NCBI GenBank assembly: GCA_030528565.1
Contig: JAUMYP010000003.1
Location: forward strand, 63,082 to 121,477
Direction of reading: 5' to 3'
DNA from: Pseudomonadota bacterium
Lineage (GTDB): Bacteria > Pseudomonadota > Gammaproteobacteria > Xanthomonadales > Xanthomonadaceae
Length of the DNA: 58,396 bases
Below, piece after piece: positions 13,197 to 21,388 of the stretch (position 1 is its first letter; every line of letters begins with the position of its first letter). The notes under the pieces were generated by a model. The model made no database searches. It was not told where the DNA came from and was given only the letters and a program-made list of their open reading frames with translations. Made by a program: the position numbers and the translations under genes.

Positions 13197-16121
13197 ATGA
13201 AATCGCTGCAACTGCAAGTGATGCTAGAGGCTATCGACAAGGCCTCTGCCCCTTTGCGAAAAATCATGGCGGGCAGCAACGAGGCAGCCAAGGCGCTTAA
13301 GGCCAGCAAGCAAGCGCTGAAAGAGCTGGAAAAAACCCAAGAAAACATCAAAGGCTTTGTCAGCCTGAAGAAGGAGCTTGGCGACACCAGCCGCAGGCTG
13401 GACGAAACCCAAAAGAAAATCCGCGAAATCGCCCGCACCCAAAAGACCGAGGGTTACGAAAGCAAGACCTACGAAGCCACGCTGCGCAAGCTGAAAGAAG
13501 AGGCCAAGTCACTCACCGCCGCAAAAAGCAAGCAGCAACAGCAGCTACAACAAATGCGCGGCACACTGGAAGCTGCGGGTATAAAAACCCGCCACCTGGC
13601 CGAGCATGAAAAGCGCCTGCGCGCTGACATTACTGCCACGAATGCCGCCATTGACCAACAGAAAAAACAGCTGGACGAATTGGGCAAAGCACACGCGCGG
13701 ATGAAAGCGTACAGGGATTTTGGCAGCAAAATGCACCGTGGCGGCATGGTGGCCATGGGGCATGGTGCGGCGCTGATGTACGGCGCGCAACGCACCACAA
13801 TGGCCGCGCTCGCCCCCGCCCGCGAGGCCATCGGTTTTGAGTCGGCCATGGCCGATGTGCGCAAGGTGGTGGACTTTGACACGCCGGAGCAGTTCCAGCA
13901 GATGCAGCGCGACATCCGCGCCCTGAGCATGGAATTGCCGATGGCTGCCAGCGAGATTGCGCAGATTATCGCCGCCGCAGGGCAGGCCGGGATTGCCCGT
14001 GACGAGCTGCGCCAGTTTGCCCGCGATGCGGTGCAGATGGGCGTGGCTTTTGACACCACAGCAGAGGCGTCCGGGCAGACCATGGCCACCTGGCGCACCG
14101 CCTTCCGCATGGACCAGACAGAAGTGGTGGAGCTGGCCGACCGCATCAACTATCTGGGCAATACTGGCCCTGCCAGCGTGCATAAAATCAGCGAGGTGGT
14201 GAACCGTATTGGTGCGCTTGGCGAGGTGGCCGGGCTGCAATCGGGGCCATTGGCGGCGCTGGGCGCGACTGTGGCGGGCATGGGCATTGAGTCAGAAGTC
14301 TCCGCCACCGGCATCAAGAACCTGCTGCTGACACTCTCGGCAGGCGAGGCCGCCACCAAGAAGCAGAAAAACGCGCTGGCCGCGCTGGGGCTGGATGCCG
14401 CCGCCATGGCACAAGCCATGCAAAAGGACGCACCAGCGGCCATCCTCAGCGTGCTGGAAGCGGTGCAAAAGCTGCCGCAGGCCGCGCAGGCGGCCACGCT
14501 GACGCAGCTATTTGGGCGCGAATCCATCGGCGCGATTGCCCCGCTGCTGACCAACCTGACACTACTGCGGGAGAACCTGGCCAAGGTGGGCGATGCCAGC
14601 CAGTACGCCGGCAGCATGGGCAAGGAATACACCTCCCGCGCGGCCACCACCGCCAATGCGCTGCAATTGCTCAAGAACAAGGGTGCGGCGCTGGCGATTA
14701 CCGTCGGCAGCGTACTGCTGCCGCAGATTGTCGCCATCAGTGAGAAAGTCGGGGGCTGGCTGGAAAAAGCCGTGGCCTGGGCAGAAGCCAATCCGCGGCT
14801 TGCCGGTGGCCTGGCCAAGCTGGCGATTGCTGGCGGCGCTGTCACCGCCGTCATTGGCGGGCTGCTTACCGTGGGCGGCTTTGCGGCAATGATGGTCGGC
14901 CAACTGGTCAAAGGCTTTGCCCTGCTTTCCGGCGGTAATGGCCTGGCCGGTCTGGGCGCGACAGCGGCACGATTCTTTGCCCCGCTGCTGGGCGGGCTGA
15001 AAGCCATTGGCGCCGCCGTGGCGGCGTTTGCGGGCAGCATCAGCGCCCCAGTCATTGCCGTGGTCGCCGCGATTGCCATCATCGCGGCACTGGTATGGAA
15101 ATACTGGCAGCCCATCAAAGCGTTTTTCGTCGGCATCTGGGATGGCCTGATGGAAGGGCTTGCCCCGGTGAAAGACGCAGTGATGTTTGCGCTGGAGCCG
15201 CTGATGCCGTTGTTCTCTGATATTGGCCGCATCATCAGCGATGTCATTGGCTGGATTAAGGACTTTCTGACCCCGCTTGATGCCAGCGCTGAAACCCTGA
15301 CCACTGTCAGCAATGCAGGCAAGGCAGTGGGCTATGCCATCGGCACCCTACTGGGAGGGGCAATTCAATTCGTCATGCTCGTGCTCAATACCCTGTTCAC
15401 GATACTGAAAACCGTGTTTGACTGGTCGCCGATGGGTTTACTTGTTCGCCACTGGACACCGATTACCGGTTTTTTCAGCGGGCTGTGGAATAGCATCAGC
15501 AGCCTGATGTCCGGCTGGACTATGGGAATGATGCAGTTCGGTACCGACTTAATCATGGGACTGGTCAACGGCATCCGCAGCAAAATCGGAGAGGCCGTCG
15601 ATGCCATCGCCAGTGTCGGCACCCGCATCCGCGAGTTTTTTACCGGCCCCACACAAATGGACATCAACAGTCCCAGCCGCACCTTTGCCCGTTACGGCAG
15701 CTACATCATGCAGGGTCTTGGTATCGGTATGGAGGGCGAATCCGCCACCCCGCTGGCCGCAGTGCGTCGGCTCGGCAATCGTCTGCGTACTGCCGGTGCC
15801 GGGCTGGACATGGGGCTGGGTCGCAGTGCCGATGGCCCCCTGCAACGGATACGGCAACTGGGGCAGCAACTGGGCAAGGCCGGTGCCGGGCTGGCGCTGG
15901 GCGGCACACTGGCGCTACCGGCTGCCGCGCTGGATGCCCGCGCCCCGCTCGCCCCTGCCGGGCAGGGCAGCATGGCACAGCACCACAGCTACCAGATTCA
16001 TATCACCGTGCAGGGCAACGGCCATGCGCCGGATATTGCCACTGCGGTGCGGCAGGAAATCGAACGCATCGAGCGCGAGCGACGGGCCCGCGCCCGGGCG
16101 CGCTACCACGACGATTATTGA
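13197..16121 (+). CDS. T: Tail tape measure protein T
   Basis: A 974-residue tape measure of the TP901/P2 gpT type. Residues 1-170 are coiled coil (Lys/Glu/Gln-rich). The conserved core around residues 215-330 includes Phe-Glu-Ser-Ala-Met-Ala-Asp-Val-Arg-Lys-Val-Val and Ala-Ala-Ala-Gly-Gln-Ala-Gly-Ile-Ala. Several hydrophobic segments lie between residues 515 and 640 and again near 705-760, as expected for a protein that may line a membrane channel during ejection. A GGAGG ribosome-binding site precedes the start. The length sets the tail length. It is separated from E/E' by the accessory genes. Confidence 0.95.
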   Translation: MKSLQLQVMLEAIDKASAPLRKIMAGSNEAAKALKASKQALKELEKTQENIKGFVSLKKELGDTSRRLDETQKKIREIARTQKTEGYESKTYEATLRKLKEEAKSLTAAKSKQQQQLQQMRGTLEAAGIKTRHLAEHEKRLRADITATNAAIDQQKKQLDELGKAHARMKAYRDFGSKMHRGGMVAMGHGAALMYGAQRTTMAALAPAREAIGFESAMADVRKVVDFDTPEQFQQMQRDIRALSMELPMAASEIAQIIAAAGQAGIARDELRQFARDAVQMGVAFDTTAEASGQTMATWRTAFRMDQTEVVELADRINYLGNTGPASVHKISEVVNRIGALGEVAGLQSGPLAALGATVAGMGIESEVSATGIKNLLLTLSAGEAATKKQKNALAALGLDAAAMAQAMQKDAPAAILSVLEAVQKLPQAAQAATLTQLFGRESIGAIAPLLTNLTLLRENLAKVGDASQYAGSMGKEYTSRAATTANALQLLKNKGAALAITVGSVLLPQIVAISEKVGGWLEKAVAWAEANPRLAGGLAKLAIAGGAVTAVIGGLLTVGGFAAMMVGQLVKGFALLSGGNGLAGLGATAARFFAPLLGGLKAIGAAVAAFAGSISAPVIAVVAAIAIIAALVWKYWQPIKAFFVGIWDGLMEGLAPVKDAVMFALEPLMPLFSDIGRIISDVIGWIKDFLTPLDASAETLTTVSNAGKAVGYAIGTLLGGAIQFVMLVLNTLFTILKTVFDWSPMGLLVRHWTPITGFFSGLWNSISSLMSGWTMGMMQFGTDLIMGLVNGIRSKIGEAVDAIASVGTRIREFFTGPTQMDINSPSRTFARYGSYIMQGLGIGMEGESATPLAAVRRLGNRLRTAGAGLDMGLGRSADGPLQRIRQLGQQLGKAGAGLALGGTLALPAAALDARAPLAPAGQGSMAQHHSYQIHITVQGNGHAPDIATAVRQEIERIERERRARARARYHDDY

Positions 16122-16129
16122 GGCACCCC

Positions 16130-16540
16130 ATGCACCTGATGGCATACGGCACGTTTGTTTTTTCGCTGGCCACAGCGGCCTTCAACGACTTGCAGCGGTC
16201 CAGCGCCTGGCGGCATCCGGCCACCGAGCGGATCGGCGCACGCGCGGCGCGGCAATTCCTGGGCGTGGGTGAGGAAACCCTGACCCTGAACGGGGTGATT
16301 GCCCCACCCCTGACCGGGGATTTTGCCTCGCTTGATGAGCTGCGGGCGCTGGCAGACGAAGGCCGCCCGGCGGCGCTGGTGGATGGTGCCGGGCGCGTGT
16401 ATGGCAGTTATGTCATCACCGCGCTCAACGAAACCGCCAGCCTGTTTTTCGCCGATGGCGTGCCGCGCCGCATCGAGTTCAGCCTCTCACTTGTGCGGGT
16501 GGATGATGAAGACACCGCACAGGCGGAGGGCAGCCCATGA
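16130..16540 (+). CDS. U: Tail protein U (P2 gpU-like)
   Basis: A 136-residue P2 gpU-family protein, involved in tail termination and late tail assembly. It starts Met-His-Leu-Met-Ala-Tyr-Gly-Thr-Phe-Val-Phe, close to the family N-terminus, and has the usual Gly-x-Gly-Glu-Glu-Thr-Leu-Thr-Leu-x-Gly segment near residue 45. The frame also offers TTG 12 bases earlier; 16130 has the better ribosome-binding site. Its stop overlaps the start of D. Confidence 0.93.
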   Translation: MHLMAYGTFVFSLATAAFNDLQRSSAWRHPATERIGARAARQFLGVGEETLTLNGVIAPPLTGDFASLDELRALADEGRPAALVDGAGRVYGSYVITALNETASLFFADGVPRRIEFSLSLVRVDDEDTAQAEGSP

Positions 16541-17535
16541 GTGCGCAACCCGATTACCCCATTCCCGCCTGGCGCGTGGTGCTCGATGGCAAAGACCTGA
16601 CCGACCGCATCGCACCGCGCCTGATTGACCTGACCCTCACCGAGTGCCGGGGCGGCGAGGCCGACCAGCTCGACTTGCGCATCCACGACCACGACGGCCG
16701 CATGGCACTGCCCAAGCGCGGCGTGACGCTGACCGTGGCGATTGGCTGGCGCGATACCGGATTGATAGACAAAGGCAGCTTCCGCGTGGACGAGGTGGAG
16801 CACAGCGGCGCGCCGGACATCATCACTATCCGCGCCCGCAGTGCCGACCTGACGCAAAAAATCCGCACCCGGCGCGAGCGCTCATGGCACGAGGTCACAC
16901 TGGGCAAGGTGCTGCGCGGCCTGGCCGGTGAGCATGGCCTTAAAGCGCAAATCGACGCGAAACTTGCCGACATCGCCATCCCGCATCTTGACCAGACCGG
17001 CGAGAGCGACGTGCACCTGCTGCAACGGCTGGGCAAGCAATACGATGCCGTGGCCACCGTTAAAAACGGCACGCTGCTGTTTGCCCCCATCGGCAGCGGT
17101 ACCACCGCCAGCGGCGCCCCCTTGCCGCAGCCACGTATCACCCGGCAAAGTGGCGACGGCCACCGCTGGCATGTCGCCGACCGGGAAAGCTACAGCGGCG
17201 TGAGCGCCAGCTGGGGCGACAAAAACGCCGCCCGCAAACGCACCGTAACGGTGGGCAACAAGACCAACGCCAAGCGCCTGCAACACAGCTACAGCAGCGC
17301 AACCGCAGCCCGGCAGGCCGCCCAAGCCGAATGGCAGCGCATCCAGCGCAGCAAGGCCAACTTCTCGCTACGTCTGGCGCTGGGCCGCGCCGACCTCTAC
17401 CCCGAGCAGCGCGTCACCGTGGGCGGATTCAAACCGGAAATCGACGGTACGAAATGGCTGATCGAAAAGACCACCCACACCCTGACCGGCAGCGGCGGAT
17501 TCACGACACAGGTGGAGATGGAGAGGGCGGGCTAA
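16537..17535 (+). CDS. D: Late control / tail hub protein D (P2 gpD-like)
   Basis: A 332-residue protein of the P2 gpD family (baseplate hub; historically late control gene D). The N-terminus has the family pattern Pro-x-Trp-Arg-Val-Val-Leu-Asp-Gly-x-Asp-Leu-Thr. A Trp-x-x-Thr-Leu-Gly-x-Val-Leu-like motif follows near residue 110. The C-terminal part carries the Lys-Trp-Leu-Ile-x-x-Thr-Thr-His segment. It is the last tail gene; the next genes are on the opposite strand and converge with it across one base. Confidence 0.95.
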   Translation: MSAQPDYPIPAWRVVLDGKDLTDRIAPRLIDLTLTECRGGEADQLDLRIHDHDGRMALPKRGVTLTVAIGWRDTGLIDKGSFRVDEVEHSGAPDIITIRARSADLTQKIRTRRERSWHEVTLGKVLRGLAGEHGLKAQIDAKLADIAIPHLDQTGESDVHLLQRLGKQYDAVATVKNGTLLFAPIGSGTTASGAPLPQPRITRQSGDGHRWHVADRESYSGVSASWGDKNAARKRTVTVGNKTNAKRLQHSYSSATAARQAAQAEWQRIQRSKANFSLRLALGRADLYPEQRVTVGGFKPEIDGTKWLIEKTTHTLTGSGGFTTQVEMERAG

Positions 17536-17536
17536 A

Positions 17537-18085
17537 TCAGTCTTTGTGCTCTGTGTCCGTTCTGGGCAATTGCGCCCCCAAGCCACGAAGTGCATCCGTG
17601 TAAGCCATAAGTGATGTTTCTTGGTCAGCTTTACGTTTGAGCATGTCGGCGGGCACCAAGGTCAATATAACCGTCCACACCTGCCATAGGGTCAAACAGA
17701 CCAATACCGTGAATGACAGCGCCCGTACAACTTCAATATGTGCTTGAAGCCATGCGAACTGCCTCAGTACCGGGGCGATGATGCCCACCAACAGCACAAT
17801 GCACAAAATCACACTGCTATTCACTACGGGTGCAAATAGCTGGCTGAATCGCTCGCCTGCCGCTTTGGCATTACTGTTGCCATTACCCAGCAATCGCAAG
17901 CGATCGGGATAAACGATGGCAAGCCACGCTCCTACCACTGCAAAGATGATGGCCGCAGTAGTGCGCAAGGCCTCATAAAGCGGCCACTGTGCGGCAAAAG
18001 GAATGCTCCGGCCAAACCAGGCAGCCATTCCCACCGCGACAAGTGTGATGCAGCAAGCAAGTAAAATCCGTGCGATTCTGGTCAT
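17537..18085 (-). CDS. Four-helix membrane protein of accessory two-gene unit 2
   Basis: A 182-residue protein with four predicted membrane helices, near residues 6-24, 40-60, 88-108 and 120-142. A polar cytosolic stretch lies between helices 2 and 3, and the C-terminus is charged. I do not recognise the family. The start overlaps the stop of the soluble gene (ATGA at 18082-18085), so the two are translationally coupled. Size, helix count and gene order mirror the 9220-9792 product. It is the last gene of the repressor-headed operon, hence likely expressed during lysogeny. Confidence 0.72.
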   Translation of the reverse strand: MTRIARILLACCITLVAVGMAAWFGRSIPFAAQWPLYEALRTTAAIIFAVVGAWLAIVYPDRLRLLGNGNSNAKAAGERFSQLFAPVVNSSVILCIVLLVGIIAPVLRQFAWLQAHIEVVRALSFTVLVCLTLWQVWTVILTLVPADMLKRKADQETSLMAYTDALRGLGAQLPRTDTEHKD

Positions 18086-19101
18086 GGCAGCATTGTAAGC
18101 ACCGTATTCCTATACTTTGTGAGTAACGAAAGCAGGGACTTTGTATTGATTTGGCCGCTGTTTATATCACGCTCAACATCAAGATGAAGCTCACCTTTCA
18201 CCCTGACACCACTCAGCCAGTAAATGGTGGAATCTCCTTGCAAGGTGAATCCATAATCGCTCTGCGCTGACTCATTGCTCTGCTTCCATTCGTTAATCAA
18301 AGCAAGCATGCCATCACGGTCAATGGCGGTCTGCATGGTGAACTTCACCGTGGCATTAGCCTGCTCGTCAACGCCTTTACTCAGCTTGAGGAACTCAAGG
18401 ACCGACTGCCAAGCACTGGTACTTCCATACCCCTTGTGCCCCAATTTGATTTTTCTATGGACATGGGTAACTCTAGACGAATTATTAAGCAGGAACTGGA
18501 TATTAGTCGCATGCGTATAACTCATCGTTCGGAAACGTGGGTAAACATCAGTGCGGACAGGACCGTTGCTATCCTTTCGATAGCCCCGCACTTCGAGAGA
18601 ACTAGATTCGCCGGAGTCAGAATGACTGGATGCTGTCGCCAAAAATTGCTCAATGTATTCGCGCAAGTCACTTTGCCCAAGTAGCGGAGAATCGAAGCGC
18701 AAAGTCGCCAACACCCCAAGTGAAGGAATAGCCAGAAAATAAGTGGGATAGCCTGGAATGGTTCCATGAGCAACAGCATTCATCACCATCTTGGCCTTCC
18801 CTACCGGCTGATTGGCCGGAATGGACGCCAACTTGTTATCAGAATTGGCCGGCACTTCATTCCATAACGTAATCAGCACCATATCGCCAGATTGCTCTAC
18901 CCCAGCCAGATACACGCCTAAAACCTTGCTGTTATCGGATGCCTGCAGTAGCTTGGTTTTGCTGACATCAAGACCCTTTGACCATTTAGCCAGCTCTGCC
19001 AACGTATTGACAAAGTTCCCGAACTCTGGAGCCGCATTACCACGCTTATAAAAACCACACTGCTGCACACGATAAAAAGCGAAGGAAACCTTTTCAGTCA
19101 T
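18082..19101 (-). CDS. Uncharacterised soluble protein of accessory two-gene unit 2
   Basis: A 339-residue cytosolic protein with no signal or membrane segment. The N-terminal region alternates strands and helices, then shows a segment Thr-Tyr-Phe-Leu-Ala-Ile-Pro-Ser-Leu-Gly and Ser-Pro-Leu-Leu-Gly near residues 115-140. The C-terminal part contains Val-Arg-Val-Lys-Gly-Glu-Leu-His-Leu-Asp. By eye the order of these elements resembles the 8214-9212 product, but identity is too low for me to claim homology. It is more A/T-rich than the tail genes and coupled to a four-helix protein. Exclusion of other phages is a reasonable hypothesis for this position. Confidence 0.7.
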   Translation of the reverse strand: MTEKVSFAFYRVQQCGFYKRGNAAPEFGNFVNTLAELAKWSKGLDVSKTKLLQASDNSKVLGVYLAGVEQSGDMVLITLWNEVPANSDNKLASIPANQPVGKAKMVMNAVAHGTIPGYPTYFLAIPSLGVLATLRFDSPLLGQSDLREYIEQFLATASSHSDSGESSSLEVRGYRKDSNGPVRTDVYPRFRTMSYTHATNIQFLLNNSSRVTHVHRKIKLGHKGYGSTSAWQSVLEFLKLSKGVDEQANATVKFTMQTAIDRDGMLALINEWKQSNESAQSDYGFTLQGDSTIYWLSGVRVKGELHLDVERDINSGQINTKSLLSLLTKYRNTVLTMLP

Positions 19102-19139
19102 ACTGCCTTTTCCTTATTGGCGATTATTCAACGGTTGAT

Positions 19140-19619
19140 TTAACGCTTGTCTCTCGGCATGTATATGTCTTTCCACATGGAGTCATGCGCGTCAGGCTCG
19201 CCGCGTGAATCCAGAATCGTGCCGATTTGATGAAGCTGTTTTTGTTCCAGGCGAACGATGCCAAGCTGCTCGTCAATCACGGCGCCGACACAGGCGCGTG
19301 AGCTGACCCATCCCATCCCTGCTGTTACGGCGCAATGCGCCAAGAAGCCAAGTGCTGTGATGCCGTTGATTCCTTCCCCAGATACAACAGCGATGGCGTA
19401 GGGGATGGCGCAGGCAAACCAAAACAACAGCCGCAGGTTCCACACCTTTAACTGCCGCTTATCAATACAGCGCCGAAGGTCTAAACGCAGTTGGCGCAGC
19501 TCATCACTGCCAACGTGTATCAAGCTCTGGTCAACCCCCACGCTCAACACCGCATTTTCTATATGAGTATTCCCCAAAGTATTTATACCGATATGGCTTT
19601 TTGAAAATTTAGCCTTCAC
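19140..19619 (-). CDS. Small two-helix membrane protein in the repressor operon
   Basis: A 159-residue protein. A soluble N-terminal part with a Leu/Arg-rich amphipathic helix (about residues 40-60) is followed by two membrane helices (about 62-80 and 88-108) and a soluble C-terminus. It starts with GTG at 19619, chosen because GGAG lies 8 bases upstream. The DNA is relatively A/T-rich. No family is recognised. It lies between the BRCT-domain protein and unit 2 in the same direction, so it may belong to either. Confidence 0.6.
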   Translation of the reverse strand: MKAKFSKSHIGINTLGNTHIENAVLSVGVDQSLIHVGSDELRQLRLDLRRCIDKRQLKVWNLRLLFWFACAIPYAIAVVSGEGINGITALGFLAHCAVTAGMGWVSSRACVGAVIDEQLGIVRLEQKQLHQIGTILDSRGEPDAHDSMWKDIYMPRDKR

Positions 19620-19649
19620 CCAATATCTCCATTCCCCAAGTGCAATTCG

Positions 19650-20642
19650 TTACAAGTACGGCAAACTGATAAGCAGCTCCATAAACTCTTCCTCATCCAT
19701 CACTTCAATACCAAGATCCAACGCCTTGGCCACTTTCGATGGCCCGGCATTGGCGCCTGTCACCAAGTAGTTCAGCTTTGCACCAACGGTTTTGCTGACG
19801 CTCAGGCCGGCTTCTTCGGCCATCTGCTCCAGGCGGCTGCGGTCTGCGTGTTTGAAGCCGGTAAACACCACTGTACGAACATCCCGCCGCTTTGCCGTGG
19901 ACGAGGTAGCACGGGAACTGGAGACAGGCTTTTTTGTTGCTGAGCGCCCAAGCCAGTTTTTGCGCCATTTGTCCACACTTACCAGCTCACCCGTATCGAT
20001 GCGGATGATGTCGCCCACGATGCGGTCATAGCGGAACGTGACACGTTTTTGGCGCAGGTAGCAGTACCCCGAAAAACGCTCCGGCCACGCCTTGCTCACC
20101 CGCACTTCGCGCTCGCTGTGCTCACCGGCTGCATTGACATAGGCAAAGGCCACATGTTCATTCAGCCAGCCACTGGCCTCATCCTCGTCATCATCATCAT
20201 CGCGATACGCCTGCACGATGGCCTGATATCGAGATGCGTTTTGCGTAGCGCCCCTATCCGGTGCCGGGGTGGGTGCGGGGGTGGGTGCCGGTTCCAAGGC
20301 AGGTATCGGGGGCGGTGTTATGGTCGATTGGACAGAGCCGGTTGCCAATACATGCGCTGCTGTCTCCGGGCGGGGACGCTTTGAGTAGACCCAAATGCCA
20401 CAAGCTACTGCCACCCCCAGATACAACACCCCGCCCTGCAAAAGCGATAACCCAATGCTCAGTATTGTAAATGGCAACCAAAGTATGAATGCCAAAAAGC
20501 TACTGGCGAGAAAGGCTTTTAAGAGACTTTGGGTTGCCCGGTAGCGGTCAATGAACAAAGACGCCCAAATAACGGCAGATGCCCCCAAATTGCTTAAAGC
20601 CCACAGTTGGGCTTGAAATGAATAAGGCTCTATATCCGTCAC
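19650..20642 (-). CDS. Membrane-anchored protein with WYL-like and BRCT domains
   Basis: A 330-residue protein with an unusual layout. There are membrane helices in residues 12-95, a Pro/Ala linker (repeated Ala-Pro-Thr-Pro), an Asp-rich patch, and a strand-rich domain around 165-225. That domain contains Gly-Tyr-Cys-Tyr-Leu-Arg-Gln-Lys-Arg-Val-Thr-Phe-Arg-Tyr-Asp-Arg-Ile, as in WYL-type domains. The C-terminal BRCT domain starts near residue 255 with Val-Val-Phe-Thr-Gly-Phe and later Leu-Asn-Tyr-Leu-Val-Thr-Gly-Ala-Asn. BRCT domains bind phosphopeptides or DNA ends. The start overlaps the repressor stop (20639-20642), so it should be co-expressed with the repressor in the lysogen. Confidence 0.78.
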   Translation of the reverse strand: MTDIEPYSFQAQLWALSNLGASAVIWASLFIDRYRATQSLLKAFLASSFLAFILWLPFTILSIGLSLLQGGVLYLGVAVACGIWVYSKRPRPETAAHVLATGSVQSTITPPPIPALEPAPTPAPTPAPDRGATQNASRYQAIVQAYRDDDDDEDEASGWLNEHVAFAYVNAAGEHSEREVRVSKAWPERFSGYCYLRQKRVTFRYDRIVGDIIRIDTGELVSVDKWRKNWLGRSATKKPVSSSRATSSTAKRRDVRTVVFTGFKHADRSRLEQMAEEAGLSVSKTVGAKLNYLVTGANAGPSKVAKALDLGIEVMDEEEFMELLISLPYL

Positions 20643-21070
20643 TTCTTCCCCCCTACCCTTGGAGCAAATGTTTCCATGCTTATGTCACCCACGACATTGG
20701 CACCAATATTTCCACCCCGAATAACTTGTTTGACCTTGGTACCTTTCGCCGCCGGGGGAGCCGCTTTTTGAGCCTCGGATACGGTGCCCAGCATCCGCAA
20801 AGTAGCGGCTTTGACCTCCGGGCTGGCGGTGCGGAAAGCGTGCAGCAGGGCGCTTTCTTCGTCGTTGCGTGCCGATGGCCGTCCGGTCAGCACATAGCTG
20901 GCATCGATGCCCAGGGCTTCCAGTGCCAGTAGATAAGCTGCACCAGGCTGATTCAAATTCTTCTCGAAATTAATTTGCCCAGTGCGACCAATGCCACACC
21001 GCTCAGCAAATTCAGCCTGTGACAGGCTCTTGGCCTTCCTGACCTCACGCAAACGCACTCCAATCGACAA
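20639..21070 (-). CDS. Prophage repressor (Cro/CI-type HTH)
   Basis: A 143-residue repressor. Residues 3-60 form an XRE helix-turn-helix: Arg-Leu-Arg-Glu-Val-Arg-Lys-Ala, then Ser-Leu-Ser-Gln-Ala-Glu-Phe-Ala-Glu, and Leu-Glu-Ala-Leu-Gly-Ile-Asp-Ala-Ser-Tyr-Val-Leu-Thr-Gly. The C-terminal half is a linker and an oligomerisation-like tail with Gly-Asn-Ile-Gly-Ala-Asn-Val-Val-Gly-Asp. No LexA-type Ala-Gly cleavage domain is seen. I start it at TTG 21070, preceded by AGGGGAAG. The gene faces the rightward early operon across a short operator region and heads a leftward operon of accessory genes. Confidence 0.87.
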   Translation of the reverse strand: MSIGVRLREVRKAKSLSQAEFAERCGIGRTGQINFEKNLNQPGAAYLLALEALGIDASYVLTGRPSARNDEESALLHAFRTASPEVKAATLRMLGTVSEAQKAAPPAAKGTKVKQVIRGGNIGANVVGDISMETFAPRVGGKK

Positions 21071-21085
21071 GGTGCACTTCCCCTA

Positions 21086-21115
21086 TTGACATGTCCAGTT
21101 GACTGAACATATTCT
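21086..21115 (+). promoter_or_regulatory. Rightward early promoter with operator dyad in its spacer
   Basis: TTGACA (21086-21091) and TATTCT (21110-21115) are separated by exactly 18 bp. Those 18 bp are a near-perfect dyad, TGTCCAGTTGACTGAACA, with arms TGTnCAGT/ACTGnACA. A repressor dimer on this dyad would cover the promoter core between the -35 and -10. The promoter points at the gp16-like gene and the early operon, and the repressor gene reads away on the other side. No second clear copy of the dyad is seen nearby. Confidence 0.75.
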
Positions 21116-21152
21116 TAGCCGAACACAAACAACAATAACGGATTGCCTCCCT

Positions 21153-21383
21153 ATGCAACAAGATGCACAGAAAAAGCCTGTCCGCACCCCGGAAGAAGCC
21201 CGTGCCTGGCTGGCGCGGCAGGGCATCTCGCAATCGCAATTTGCCCGGCAAATCGGCGTGCATCCGATGACGGTACAGCGCGTGCTGACTGGCGAATGCC
21301 AGGGCTTGTACGGCCATGGACACAAGGCCGCCGTGCTGCTGGGCATCAAGGATGGCGTGATTGCGGGGGAGGAAGCCGCGTAA
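21153..21383 (+). CDS. BcepMu gp16-family phage DNA-binding protein (Cro-like position)
   Basis: A 76-residue helix-turn-helix protein that fits the BcepMu gp16 family: Arg-Thr-Pro-Glu-Glu-Ala-Arg-Ala-Trp-Leu, then Gly-Ile-Ser-Gln-Ser-Gln-Phe-Ala-Arg-Gln-Ile-Gly, Val-Gln-Arg-Val-Leu-Thr-Gly, and Gly-His-Lys-Ala-Ala-Val-Leu-Leu-Gly-Ile-Lys. It is the first gene after the early promoter and divergent from the repressor, the place of Cro or Cox in other temperate phages. The start at 21153 gives the family N-terminus; the frame is open upstream through the promoter. Confidence 0.85.
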   Translation: MQQDAQKKPVRTPEEARAWLARQGISQSQFARQIGVHPMTVQRVLTGECQGLYGHGHKAAVLLGIKDGVIAGEEAA

Positions 21384-21388
21384 TGCGT

